The notes below the pieces were generated by a model. That model was not told the DNA's origin, did not search any database, and worked only from the letters and a program-made list of their open reading frames with translations. Positions 25,897 to 36,977 of a stretch of 64,000 nt of DNA are shown here, in pieces; position 1 is the first letter of the stretch, and each line of letters starts with the position of its first letter. Location: assembly GCF_033115175.1 (NCBI RefSeq), contig NC_084845.1, positions 2,420,501 through 2,484,500 on the forward strand, read 5' to 3'. The translations under genes were made by a program, and so were the position numbers. Source of the stretch: Lepus europaeus (lineage: Eukaryota > Chordata > Mammalia > Lagomorpha > Leporidae).

Positions 25897-26220
25897 TGGG
25901 AGAACATGTGCCACTATGGGTTCAGTTGTCACTTGGGACACCTGCATCCCACATTGGAGGGCCAGTTCAAGTCCTGGCTACTCTGCTTCTGATTCAGCTT
26001 CCAGCCAATGCATCCTGGGAGGCAGATGATGGTTCAAGTGGGTGAGTTCTTACCACCCATGTGGGAAATCTGGATAGAGTACTAGACTCCTGGCTTCAGC
26101 CTGAGCCAGCCCTTGCTGTTGTGACCATTTGGGGGAGTGAACCAGCAGATGGAAGATGTCTCTCCCTTTCTCTCTGTTGCTCTGCCTTTCAAGCAAATGA
26201 AAACAAATAAACTTTAAAAG
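25897..26220 (+). mobile_element. Old C-repeat SINE
   Basis: Diverged head ('gaacatgtgccactatgggttcag'), clearer 3' half ('ttgggggagtgaaccagcagatggaagatg'). Confidence 0.7.
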
Positions 26221-26426
26221 AGGCACTACAGAGCTCCTTGGCCTCTTTCACCATCTGAGAAACACGAACCTGGAAATCAGCCTCACTAAACACTAAATTA
26301 ATATACAACTTGATCTTGGACTTCCAATGCCCATGACTGTGAGAGGCAAATTTCTCTCGTTTAGAAACCATGCGGTGTATGGTTTTCTGTTATAGTAAGA
26401 CATAGCCTTGGTTCTCTGTCACTCAC

Positions 26427-26519
26427 CTGGGCCACGGTGTCTTCTCAACATCTCCACCATCCAGGGTGCCTTCCCTTTCTCCAATAAGGTGATGACATTT
26501 GGTCTCCGAAAGGAAAGAC
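26427..26519 (-). CDS. ZNF667: ZNF667, coding exon 3: KRAB-B box
   Basis: 93-nt exon with acceptor 'cttgtttgcag' (AG at 26520-26521) and donor GTGAGT (26421-26426). It completes the Gly codon begun in the KRAB-A exon, then reads LSFRRPNVITLLEKGKAPWM and VEMLRRHRGP, the B subdomain that strengthens TRIM28 recruitment. Both flanking introns are phase 1. Sequence agrees with human ZNF667 as remembered. Confidence 0.93.
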
Positions 26520-26859
26520 CTGCAAACAAGACAAACATGGAGACTGACCATGATGTGAGCACCATGGAAGTTAGAACCAAACCCTGTGCCAACAGGTTTT
26601 ATCAGCATAACGTAAGCACATAGAATGGGAAGGGCAGGTGGAGAATGGGGAGTGTTATACTGTGATGTGTAACATGAAATATACACTGGGTTTTCATCCC
26701 TGCCTCATGGCACACAGCTCCCAAATTCCTTAGGCTCTTCAAAGTGATAGGGGTGTCTTTGTAGGCTAATGAGTAATTGGTGGTCAAGGCCCATGAACAC
26801 CCTCAGTATGGGCTGGTTGTCTATGAAACAACCTTGTGATTAAAGGGTGGGAAGCTTTA

Positions 26860-27350
26860 TCCCCCTCTGACCTCCTAAAATGGGAGAGGGACTGGAGACT
26901 GAACTGATCACCAAGGGCCAATGGCTGTAATCAAACGTAATGAAACCTCCACAAACCCAAAATGCTCTCCAAACCTTCTGAGCCGCTGAATACACAAAGG
27001 GTAGCACACCCAGAGAGGACACAGAAGCTCTGCGCCACTTCCCCATCCTCTATCCAGTGCATTTCTTCCATCTGGTGTTCATCTGTATCTTTTGTAATAT
27101 CTTTTATATTAAATCAGGAAAGTATTTTCCTGAGCTCTGGGAGCTGCTATAGTAGATAACCAAACTCGAGGAAAAAGTAATAGCTTATGCCAGTTTATAG
27201 TCAGTCAATCAGTCAGAGGTCCAGAAGCCTGGAGTTATAATTTGTGTTTGAAGCAGGATAGTCTTTTGGGACTAACCCCTTAACTGTGGGATCTGATGCC
27301 ATCTCCAGGTACGGTCAGAACTGAATTAAACTAAAGGATACTTAGTTGGC
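26860..27350 (+). mobile_element. Ancient solitary LTR (ERVL/MaLR-like, subfamily not assigned)
   Basis: Ordered motifs of a well-known mammalian LTR: 'caccaagggccaatggctgtaatc', 'taatgaaacctccacaaacccaaaa', 'tcttccatctggtgttcatctgtatctttt', 'tgtgggatctgatgccatctccaggt'. Confidence 0.6.
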
Positions 27351-27629
27351 TGACTACACATGAAAAACAATTTAGTTTTTTAAATTTCACACAGAGAAGA
27401 TGAAAATTCAGTTATAGCCAGTAGAGTTGTTTATTTCTAACTCTACAAAGCAATTATTTTCCTGGAAATTGGGTAAGACACTCTTGAGGCTGATTATAAG
27501 GTTGCCCCTATCCTTCTATGCTGTCTTATGAGGCCAGGGCAAGGGCTCTGCAATCCACACCTCCCCCTCACCAGCTGCTTCTGTTCACTGTCCACTAATA
27601 CAGCCTATGATGGTTTCAATTTCTAGGTT

Positions 27630-27965
27630 TTTTTTTTCCCTAAAGATTGTTTATTGTTTTTTTGAGAGGCAGAGTTACAGTCAGAGAGAGCAAGAGACAG
27701 AGAGAAAGGTCTTCCATCTGCTAGTTCACTCCCCAGATGGCCACAATGGCCGAAGCTGGGCTGATCCAAAGCTAGGAGCCAGGAGCCCCCTCCGGGTCTC
27801 CCACATGGGTGCAGATGCCCAAACACTTGGGTCACCCACCACTGCCTTACCAGGTCATAGCAGTGAGCTGACTGGAAGAAGAACAACCAGGACACAAACT
27901 GGCTCCTGTATGGGATGCCTGCGAGGCAGGCGAAGTTTAGCCTACTGCGCCACAGCGCCGGTTTC
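27630..27965 (-). mobile_element. C-repeat SINE
   Basis: Inverted tail 'taaagattgtttattg', ending in the inverted head 'gcgccacagcgccgg'. Confidence 0.85.
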
Positions 27966-28268
27966 TCTAGTTTTGTTTCATAAACTCCCAGAACTAGCTC
28001 ATCTTGATCCCTTAAAAATATAAACAAACCAGGCAGCGCATCCCACCACCCTTTCATAAGCCTGAGTCCCAGCTCTGCAGGGCCTTCTAAGTCCTAAAAA
28101 CCTCAAACTCTTCCCCTTGTACCCCAAGCCCCAGGGAGGGTGGCAGTGTCTTACAATTACCCTCTCTGTGTTCCATCAGTGTCTACAATGAGCCTTTTAA
28201 CAGTAACTGTTAAATCAACTGCTTATGAAATTTTCTCAAAACAACTGGGGTGTCCTCAAAAAGTTACA

Positions 28269-28610
28269 CACAGGAGCCAGCACTGTGGCATAGCAAGTAA
28301 AGCCACTGCCTGTGGTGCTAGCATCCCATGTGGGCACCACCAGTTCAAGTCTTGGCTGCTCCACGTCCAATCCACCTCTCTGCTATGGCCTAGGAAAGCA
28401 GTAGAAGATGGTATAAGTGCTTGGGCCCATGCACCAGTGTGGGAGACCTGGAAGAATCTCCTGGCTCCTGGCTTTGGATTGGTGCAGCTTCAGCTGTTGC
28501 AGCCATTTGGGGAGTGAACCAGAGGACAGAAGACCTTTCTTTCTGTCTCTCCCTCTCTCTGTAATTCTACCTCTCAAATAAATAAAGTCTTAAAAAAAAA
28601 AGAAAAGAAA
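28269..28610 (+). mobile_element. C-repeat SINE, first of two at the same site
   Basis: Head AGGAGCCAGCACTGTGGCATAG. Preceded by AAAAAGTTACACA (28258-28270 region), a string that recurs before and after the next SINE. Confidence 0.85.
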
Positions 28611-28661
28611 AAAACCTTTCAAGCAATGTCTTTATGTTTCTAAAAAAAGTTACACATACAG

Positions 28662-28996
28662 CCAACATTGTGGCACAGTAGGTTAAGCTGCTGCCTGCGT
28701 CAGTATTCCACAGGAGCACTGCTTTGAGTCCTGGTTGCTCTACTTCCAATCCATCTCCCTGCTAATGCACTCAGGAAAGCAGTGGAAGATGGCCCAAATG
28801 CTTGGGCCCCTTCCACCCCCGTAGACCTGGATGGAGCTTCAGGATCTTGGCTTTGGCCTGGCCTATCACTAGCTCCAGCAGCCACTTGGGAGTGAACCAG
28901 TGGATGAGATCTATTTATCTATCTATCTAACCTCCCCCACCCCGACACACACCCATTATGTTGCCTTTCAAATAAATAAAGAAATCTTTTTTTTAA
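28662..28996 (+). mobile_element. C-repeat SINE, second of two at the same site
   Basis: Flanked by AAAAGTTACACATA on both sides (about 28648-28661 and 28997-29010), its target duplication. Contains a (TCTA)n stretch. Confidence 0.85.
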
Positions 28997-29004
28997 AAAG
29001 TTAC

Positions 29005-30088
<1,084 letters not shown>

Positions 30089-30269
30089 CTACCATGAGTT
30101 TGTGTTTTCACACAGCTGGAAAAATATAGCGAACTCATCTCAAACATGGGGAGACATACGGGATCAGGAATCTTTTGAGGTTTGAAGGCCAAAAGGGGCA
30201 AGTGTATTAAATAAAGTTAAGTACAATACAATGTGATTTGTGTAACTGCTATTAAAGATTATGTCGCAT

Positions 30270-30525
30270 AAAAGCATAGCAACTTGGATCTATTGGGCAC
30301 TTACAAAGTCTCTGTACTTTTCTAAGCACCCAACTGTCCTGGCTCATTTAGTGCTCATGCTAACCAACAAAGAAACACTGCCAACAGAATCAGAGTGATG
30401 GTACAGGTGACAAACCGAAGCCTAGCGAGATGAGGCAACTGACTGAAGACCTTATAGCTAGCAACTGGTGAGCTAGGGTTCAACCCGGACAATCTGGTTC
30501 CCAACTCAAGCTGCTAATCACATAC
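30270..30525 (+). repeat. MIR SINE
   Basis: 'ctattgggcacttacaaagtctctgtacttttctaagcaccc' ... 'accgaagcctagcgagatgaggcaactgac' ... 'gagctagggttcaacccgg' follows the MIR consensus in order. Confidence 0.75.
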
Positions 30526-30689
30526 TCTCTAAAGATCACGTGACCATGGTAGGAAAGGGTCTCAACAAGTATAATTAGTTACCAACCAGTTGATCCTAAC
30601 TTAGGCACATTACCCTAACTTGACCTGGCTGGCTTACCTACTCATTGTTGCTGGTTTAAAGGCAGGAAAAAGGGATCACAAGGAAAGCA

Positions 30690-30905
30690 TGAGAAGAATT
30701 GAATTCTGCCAAAAACCAGCATGCGTGGAAGAGGACCTCAAGTGAGAACATAGCTAGTTGACACCCTGATTTCAACCACTGGAGACCTGACTAAACCACG
30801 GTGCCTGTACCCTGACCCATGAAATTGCACAAGAAATGTATACTGTTCTGAGCTGTAGAAATTACAGTAAATTTGTTATAGCAGCAAGAGGAAACTAATG
30901 CACAG
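30690..30905 (+). repeat. Ancient interspersed repeat (unassigned)
   Basis: Ends with 'gtagaaattacagtaaatttgttatagcagcaagaggaaactaatgcacag', the frequent ending of an old mammalian repeat. Family not assigned. Confidence 0.5.
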
Positions 30906-31360
30906 AATTTGGAAGGCAAATGTGTTTCTTTCAGGAAACTGAATTAAAGGTGCCTATTCTGGAAAAGTACTTGATCATCTCCGGGGTGAGGCTCACTGGT
31001 CTCAGGAGACTGACCCTGCCCTCACTGCCCTGGCTCCATTCAATAGAAAGACTGTGCAGTGCTAGCTAGACAGAGCTCCACGCAAGTATGGGTTCATAAG
31101 AAGCAGCAAGCGACATGACAGCATTAACCATGGAGCAAACATGGAATGTCCCTGCCTCAGCAGGTCCCACCTGGGCATGTACCCCCCACCCCCACAGAAA
31201 TCACAGGGGCTCTTGGCCTTCCAGGAACAGCATTTATCCCAGCCTGAACAGATACCTGGGAACGCTGAACAAAAAGGCAGGTGGTCATGTGCACACTGAG
31301 GGGGACAGAGAAAGGACTGCTGGTGGCTTCCTGGGCTGCTGGGCCCTTCTCAGCTCGTGC

Positions 31361-31538
31361 TGAGCCACGCACGACCCCTGGTCGGTGGTCGGCGAGAACC
31401 AGCTACACCGCCGACACAGCGGTCACTGCGTGCTGGGCTCCGGATCCCCTCGCGGCCCCCCGCCACCCCCAGGCGGTGAGCTTTTCTCTTTCACCCGGGA
31501 AGAAAGCCTCCAACAACCGGACGGTTTCCGATTCCCGG
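31361..31538. repeat. Intronic copy of a CpG-island segment (copy 1 of a duplication)
   Basis: 178 bp, GC-rich, matching 32621-32792 with three substitutions and two small gaps (2 and 4 bp). It sits in the first intron of ZNF667, exactly 1260 bp left of its partner. Confidence 0.95.
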
Positions 31539-31672
31539 TGACAGGAGAAAACCAGGGACCAGGGCTTGGTGGGCGCCCAATGGGCAGGAAGTCTCCAAGG
31601 ATGGACAGCAAATGCCCCACATATTACAGGGTAAGACAAAATGTTCCTGAAGAAAGAGGAATCACCACTTAC

Positions 31673-31763
31673 CTTGGATTTCAATTTCCCTCGTACTACA
31701 GGCATTCTTCCCCCCGCCTTGAAGGTCCACATTTGGAGAGGAGCGGTGTCCAGGAGGGCAGGG
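31673..31763 (-). CDS. ZNF667: ZNF667, exon with start codon (coding exon 1)
   Basis: Exon bounded by acceptor 'ctctcttgtccccag' (AG at 31764-31765) and donor GTAAGT (31667-31672). I place the start at 31705, giving coding 31673-31705: MPVVRGKLKSK, then spliced in phase 0 to the KRAB-A exon. This matches the human N-terminus MPSARGKSKSKAP as remembered. A second in-frame ATG nine codons upstream (31732) in good context (A at -3) would add MWTFKAGGR. Total coding length with the other exons is 1833 nt, 610 residues plus stop. Confidence 0.88.
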
Positions 31764-31979
31764 CTGGGGACAAGAGAGATCATGAGGTCCACTCCTGTGG
31801 GTGGTCCCAGTTTCCAGACCTCTCAGCTGGACACATATGTGCGTGCATGCATACATACAAACAGAAGCCGGAACACCTGGAGCTTTCCTGTGCTCTCCTG
31901 GGGTCAGAAAAGGGCACAGGCAACATATTGAGTTCCTAAGATTACAATAGGCTACTGATCAGGAGACAAAAGAGCAATG

Positions 31980-32420
31980 CGCACACCTGGCCATCCATCG
32001 GACAACTATGTACTGATTGTCTGTTGGGAACCAGGTGCTGGGAGACCAGAGTTGGAAAACATCAAATCCAAGCACCTTACACGTCAGCAGGGAGAAGCCA
32101 GTCCATACAGAGTACAGGCATAGCTGAAGTCATCCCTATGAAAGAAGGGAGACGGAGTGGCAGGTCAGGCAGGGAAGGTCTCTGCAGGCGGCAATAGTGG
32201 GCTGAGGTCCAAATGGAGTATGAGCCACGATGGTGAGGGCAAGAGCATCTGGGCAGAGGCACAACAGGTGCACAGGTCCTGTGGTGGGGGCAGGTTTGGG
32301 TGTGTAAGGAAGCCAGGAGGTCCATGTACGGAGGCAGGGTAGTGATGTGGGGAAAGAGGTGGTGGGGGCAAGAGAGGCCAGGGCAGGAAGAGGGTGGCGA
32401 TCAGTTTGGATCAAGACATC
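31980..32420 (+). repeat. Ancient interspersed repeat (unassigned)
   Basis: 'actatgtactgattgtctgttgggaaccaggtgctgggagaccagag...' resembles the widespread old element also seen at 55385-55700. It lies just left of the CpG island. Confidence 0.4.
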
Positions 32421-32620
32421 GCGGGGAGAAGAGGGGGAGCGCTGAGTAGAGGAGTGACACAATTCCACCTAACTTCCAAAAAAGCTTTTTGGGGTGGCTA
32501 TGTGGCAAATAAACTGCGCGTTGCGAGGAAGAAGGGGGAGAGCAAACACTGAAGGGAGGCCCATCAGACAGCTGTGCTTTAATCTGGGGGCCGGGGGTCT
32601 GGTGCTGCGGCACAGAGGGC

Positions 32621-32792
32621 TGAGCCACGCACGACCCCTGGTCGGTGGTCAGCGAGAACCAGCTACACCGCCGACACGGCGGTCACTGCGTGCCGGGCTC
32701 CGGATCCCCTCGCGGCCCCCCGCCACCCCCAGGCGGTGAGCTTTTCTCTCACCCGGGAAGAAAGCCTCCAACAACCGGTTTCCGATTCCCGG
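32621..32792. repeat. CpG-island segment, copy 2 of a duplication
   Basis: 172 bp inside the island, the partner of 31361-31538. Because it is embedded in continuous CpG-rich sequence, this is more likely the source copy. It contains a plus-strand donor-like AGGCG|GTGAGC, also kept in copy 1. Confidence 0.95.
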
Positions 32793-33399
32793 AGCGGCCG
32801 CTCGGAATTCTCCTCAGAGGAGCCGGTCTGCAGCGCCAGCGAGCACGGGGACCCCCCGCGCGCTGACCCACGCCGCGCCAGCCCCTCTCCCTCACTCACC
32901 ACACAGCCACCTTCCTTCTCCCGCAGGCGCGCCGTGACCCTCACACACAGGCCGACTCCGCGGCGCCCCGCACCTCACGCCCGGAGCCCACCACACCGGC
33001 GCGGGGCCCCGGGGAACAACGCGTCGGCACGCAGAGGCGCCCCACGGGGCACTCGCACAACCCAGCGCAAAAGCAAACCGCAGGCGGCCGCGGGACCACG
33101 GCGCCAGCCGCTCACCTCCGTCCTCGCAGTCCGAGACCGCGTGAAAACCCACCCAACCAGCCGGGCAGCAACCCCGCGGCGCGCCGCCCCTCGCGCCTGC
33201 GCACTCCCCTCCGGGACCCCCGAGCCCCAAGCGCCGGCCCCGCCCCTCCCACGCGCAACACGTAGGCGGACGTACGGCCCCGCCCCCAGGGCGTCCCCGG
33301 AAGCGCGAGGCCCCGCCCCCAAACAAGCCCCACGCGGAGCGCACGCGCCAGCCCTCGCCTCTCCCGGAAGTGGCCCCGCGTCGCCCTCCTCACGCGTGA

Positions 33400-33575
33400 C
33401 AGCCTGCCGCGGCGCGAGGACACACGCTCAGGCCCTCCTCATACGCACGCACCCAACAGCCCCAGCAGCCCTTGCTGCGGACCCCACAGCTCTGCCCTGT
33501 CTGGAGCCGACGCGGAGCCGCACGCCCGCGCGTGCGCACCACGAACTCAGCCTGCGACTCCCAGGAGCCTTCGAG
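33400..33575 (+). ncRNA. ZNF667-AS1: Candidate first exon of antisense lncRNA (ZNF667-AS1-like)
   Basis: Plus-strand donor TTCGAG|GTAAGG at 33575/33576 inside the island, reading away from ZNF667. In human a divergent lncRNA, ZNF667-AS1, starts in the equivalent island. The 5' boundary given here is arbitrary and no downstream exon is assigned, so this rests on one splice signal and synteny. Confidence 0.35.
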
Positions 33576-33770
33576 GTAAGGCGCGACTACGGGCCGCCGC
33601 GCTCTGACCTGCCGGTGAGGTTCAGCGGGCCGCGCCCGCTGCCAGCCGTCGGGTCCGGAGACCCGGCGACCGCGGAGAGGGGCGGAGGGGTGTTCCTGCA
33701 GGCCGGGAGTAAGGACTGTCGCCGGCGCCTTGATAGAATGAGAAGGCGTAGCAGCCATTGCGGCTCCTGG

Positions 33771-33788
33771 ACTACATTTCCCAGAAGC
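33771..33788 (+). promoter_or_regulatory. ZNF143/THAP11-type promoter motif
   Basis: ACTACATTTCCCAGAAGC matches the core ACTACAnTTCCCAG of the ZNF143 (SBS) motif found in many bidirectional CpG-island promoters. A YY1-like GCCATTG lies about 20 bp upstream. Confidence 0.65.
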
Positions 33789-33970
33789 CCTCGCGGTCCG
33801 TGGCTGCGCCGGGCGGTGTTGCGCCTGCGCGGCCGGCGGGCTGACTGGCGGGCTCGCGGTGGAGGCGATTCGGAGGCTGGACGCGAGGAGGTGTGGAGGG
33901 TCCGGAGGCGCCTACCGCGAAGGCCTTTGAAGTGACCGTAGCGAGATCATGAGCCTCGTGCGAGCGGGTG

Positions 33971-34519
33971 TGAGGTGTGGCCCCGCTTGGGCAGCCGAGA
34001 CTGGCGGGTTGTGATTGCGGGGGGGTCTACACTGCGGCTGCTACGTTCGGGATCGTATTTTAACCGACACTACACATTATTTGAGCCTCCAGGATTTTCT
34101 CTACCTCCCGATTTCCCCGGGGGTGAAGGGTGCGTGTTTTAGGATTTTACATCAAGAGGAGCTCGGGTGTGGAATGGCTAAGGTCTTCCATCGTTAGCAT
34201 CAGCGTTTTTCTCTTGTAAGTGTTCAGTGCGTTTATCTGTGGAGTGAACTAGTGGATGGGCGCTCTCCACCACCGTCTCTGTGTCTGCTTCTGAAACAAG
34301 CGAGCAAAAATGAATAAATAACCATCACAGTCACCAAAATAGGAGGCGAGCGGTAAATATGTAAAAACAGCCAATGCAGAGCAGAAGTCAGTAGCTAGTG
34401 GGCCGTGGACCACACCCAGCTTCGGCTACAAGGTGTGTCCACCAGCAGTTTCCATGCCTAAAAAACAGGTGCTTTCCACATGAATTGGGGTTTCTTGAGA
34501 ACAGTCTCAAGAGAGACGA
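33971..34519. other. Downstream edge of CpG island, mostly unassigned
   Basis: CpG density falls off by about 34050. 34218-34320 looks like the 3' end of a SINE ('gtggagtgaactagtggatggg' and 'aaaaatgaataaataacc'). No gene-like frame. Confidence 0.5.
34218..34320 (+). mobile_element. SINE 3' fragment
   Basis: Only the 'gtgaactagtggatgg', CT-rich and AATAAATAA parts remain. Confidence 0.5.
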
Positions 34520-34925
34520 ACTCTGGGTCTCGATCCACTTTGCTGGAGATTTATGGTAGCTCCCCCGTCTCCCACAATCCTGTTGACGCCCTGTCTGACC
34601 TGCTCATGTGGGATCTGTTCTTAATGTGTTGTCCAAGGTGAAGTAATGCTATAACTAGTACTGAAACAGAATTTTACACTCTGTGTTTCTGTGTGGGTGC
34701 AAACTGATGAAATCTTTACTTAATACATACTAAATCGATCTTCTGTATATAAAGATAATTGAAAATGAATCTTGATGTGAATGGAATGGGAAAGGGAGGG
34801 GGAGATGGGAGGGGTGCAAGTGGGAGGGAAGTTTGGCGGGGGGGGGGGGGGGGGAAGCCATTGTAATCCATAAACTGTACTTTGGGAATTTATATTTACT
34901 AAATAAAAGTTTAAAAAAATAAGAA
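34520..34925 (+). mobile_element. 5'-truncated L1, 3' UTR
   Basis: Shares 'aatgctataactagtactgaaacag', 'cttctgtatataaag' and the G-rich tract with the L1 at 61708-62217. Run of 16 G (34838-34853), then GAAGCCATTGTAATCCATAA and AATAAA. Confidence 0.85.
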
Positions 34926-35026
34926 AAAATAAATGGAGGTCTTTATGTCTCATAAGTCATAGTTATGTCTAATTGATCACAAAAGATGTATCGTTATTGG
35001 GTGCTTCTTTAAAGTTAAGTTTCTTG

Positions 35027-35352
35027 GGGCTGGCACTGTGGCTCACTTGGTTAATTCTGCGCCTGCGGCGCTGGCATCCCATATGGGCGCCGGGTTCTAG
35101 TCCCAGTTGCTCCTCTTCCAGTCCAGCTCTCTGCTGTGGCTTGGGAGGGCAGTGGAGGATGGCCCAAGTGCTTGGGCCCCTGTACCCGCATGGGAGACCA
35201 GGAGGAGGCACCTGGTTCCTGACTTCAGATCAGCGCAGCGCCAGCTGTAGTGGCCATTTGGAAGTGAACCAACAGAAGGAAGACCTTTCTCTCCCTCTCT
35301 CTCACTGTCTATAACTCTACCTGTCAAATAAATAATAATAGAAAAAAACATT
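35027..35352 (+). mobile_element. SINE, CSINE2-like subtype
   Basis: Head GGGGCTGGCACTGTGGCTCAC, 'gcgcctgcggcgctggcatccc', tail 'ctacctgtcaaataaataataat'. Confidence 0.88.
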
Positions 35353-35399
35353 TAAAAAAAAAGTTGTTTCTCAAAAAAAATGAAATTAAATTTGAGATG

Positions 35400-35695
35400 C
35401 AATGACTTTGAACAGCCCTTGTCTCGACTGTTGAGGAACAGTTTTTTTTTTTTTCGTGCAAATTGTTGAACTCTTTACTTAGTATAGACTTGGTCTTCTG
35501 TGTATAAAGTTAATTGAAAATGGATCTGAGTGGAGAATGGGACTGGGAATGAGAGAGGGAGGAGGTGGAGGGGTGGGAGGATGGGTATGGTGGGAAGAAT
35601 CATTATATCCCTAAAGTTATACTTATGAAGTGCATGAAATTTGTATTCCTTTAATAAAAGTTTTCTTTGGGAAAAATTTTAAAGAAAAAAAGGAA
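35400..35695 (+). mobile_element. Older L1 3' end
   Basis: Diverged relative of the preceding L1: 'cttggtcttctgtgtataaagttaattgaaaatgg', purine-rich tract, then 'atatccctaaagttatacttatgaagtgcatgaaatttg' and AATAAA. Confidence 0.7.
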
Positions 35696-36147
35696 ACTGT
35701 TAGTATGATAGTATTACCTAAACTCCACACTTCCTTCGCATTTCCCCAGGTTTTTCTCTGTCCTCTTCCTGCACCAGCTGGGACAGCACGCCACACTGGG
35801 TGTCTCCTCTGGCCTGTAGCCTGCTGCAGACTGTCCTTGTCTGATGCCCAGGAGGTTCTGAAGAGCCCTGGCCGGGTTGCTGTAAAGTGCTCGCCCTTTG
35901 AGTTCGGTGCTTGCTCCTTACCAGGCTTGGGCTATGGGTAGGAACTGGCTGTTTAGTTCAACTGAAATTTAAAATTGACACATTCAGTTATTGGACAGGT
36001 ATTTTGGAGCAGTTTAGAACTGTGACTCTACCCTTCCACTGTAAATTCTGTGTTCTGTAATTTGAAGAAAATTTAGCATTCAAATTGAGGTGTGCCATAA
36101 GGAAGAAATACACGATTAATACAGATTTGATACAAAAAGAATGTAAT
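35696..36147. other. Nothing recognised
   Basis: No named repeat or gene. Open frame on plus strand (35630-35941) overlaps the L1 end and lacks family likeness. Confidence 0.5.
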
Positions 36148-36165
36148 TGGCCTAATTAATTTTTT

Positions 36166-36498
36166 TTTTTTTGACAGGCAGAGTGGACAGTGAGAGAGAG
36201 ACAGAGAGAAAGGTCTTCCTTTTGCCGTTGGTTCACCCTCCAATGGCCGCCACGGTAGGCGCGCTGCGGCTGGTGCACCGCGCTGATCCAAAGCCAGGAG
36301 CCAGGTGCTTCTCCTGGTCTCCCATGGGGTGCAGGGCCCAAGGACTTGGCCCATCCTCCACTGCACTCCCTGGCCACAGCAGAGAGCTGGCCTGGAAGAG
36401 GGGCAACCGGGACAGGATCGGTGCCCCAACCGGGACTAGAACCCGGTGTGCCGTCGCCGCAAGGCAGAGGATTAGCATAGTGAGCCGCGGCGCCGGCC
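36166..36498 (-). mobile_element. SINE, CSINE2-like subtype, with target duplication
   Basis: The 18-bp string TTGGCCTAATTAATTTTT occurs at 36148-36165 and 36499-36516. The head ends GCGGCGCCGGCC. Low divergence from its neighbours. Confidence 0.93.
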
Positions 36499-36592
36499 TT
36501 GGCCTAATTAATTTTTAAATCTATTACATATTGGAAGGATAATTTTGGATATTTTTAGTTAAATCATATATATTCAAATTGTTTAACCTGTT

Positions 36593-36926
36593 TCTTTTTT
36601 TTTTTTTTTTTTTTGACAGGCAGAGTTAGTGAGAGAGAGACAGAGAGAAAGGTCTTCCTTTTCCGTTGGCTCACCCCCCAAGTGGCCACTACGGTTGGCG
36701 CACGCCGATCCGAAGCCAGGAGCCAGGTGCTTCCTCCTGGTCTCCCATGTGGGTGCAGGGCACAAGCACCTGGGTCATCCTCCACTGCACTCCCGGGCCA
36801 CAGCAGAGAGCTGGACTGGAAGAGGAGCAACCGGGACAGAATCCGGCGCCCCAACCAGGACTAGAACCTGGGGTGCCGGCGCCGCAAGCGGAGGATTAGC
36901 CTAGTGAGCCGCGCCGCTGGCCGTGT
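36593..36926 (-). mobile_element. SINE, CSINE2-like subtype
   Basis: Poly-T run of about 20 at the left, inverted head 'gagccgcgccgctggcc' at the right. Confidence 0.9.
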
Positions 36927-36977
36927 TTTTTTATGTGCCTTTTAGTTTATAATAGCTGTGGCTCCCATTAGATTTTT

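Larger units (their letters stand above)
25476..26405 (-). repeat. Ancient interspersed repeat (reverse), split by two SINEs
   Basis: Pieces 'cccaaaattcatatgttgaaa', 'catgttgaaatcgtatctcccaaggcc...ggtgattaaagtcatgagg' and 'cttgatcttggacttccaatg...gttatagtaagacatagcc' are consecutive parts of the family at 14371-14735, in the opposite orientation. Confidence 0.6.
17573..26426 (-). other. ZNF667: ZNF667 intron between KRAB-B and zinc-finger exons
   Basis: 8.85-kb intron packed with SINEs (listed separately). Stretches with nothing recognised are 17660-17897, 20266-20522, 20797-21002, 21398-22688, 22813-23363, 23683-24026 and 24566-24778. No additional KRAB or other exon is visible in it. Confidence 0.85.
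32590..33970. promoter_or_regulatory. ZNF667: CpG island: shared promoter region of ZNF667 and its divergent transcript
   Basis: About 1.4 kb of very GC-rich, CpG-dense DNA with GC boxes (33236-33250, 33277-33290, 33309-33320), ETS-type CCGGAAGT (33364-33371) and a ZNF143-type site (33771-33788). A minus-strand donor GGAG|GTGAGC (GT side at 33111-33115) is a good candidate end for the untranslated first exon of ZNF667. A second candidate donor (GTGAGT) is at about 32892. The transcription start itself cannot be located from sequence. Confidence 0.85.

Noticed and set aside
32701-32811. GGATCC, GCGGCCGC and GAATTC close together, looking like cloning linkers
   Set aside because: The GGATCC lies in the genomic duplication and all sites sit in continuous island sequence with no vector DNA. 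Coincidence in CpG-rich DNA.
32736-33935. 399-codon plus-strand open frame across the CpG island
   Set aside because: Arg/Pro/Ala-rich reading typical of GC-rich DNA with few stop codons. It overlaps the promoter and shows no family or start context.
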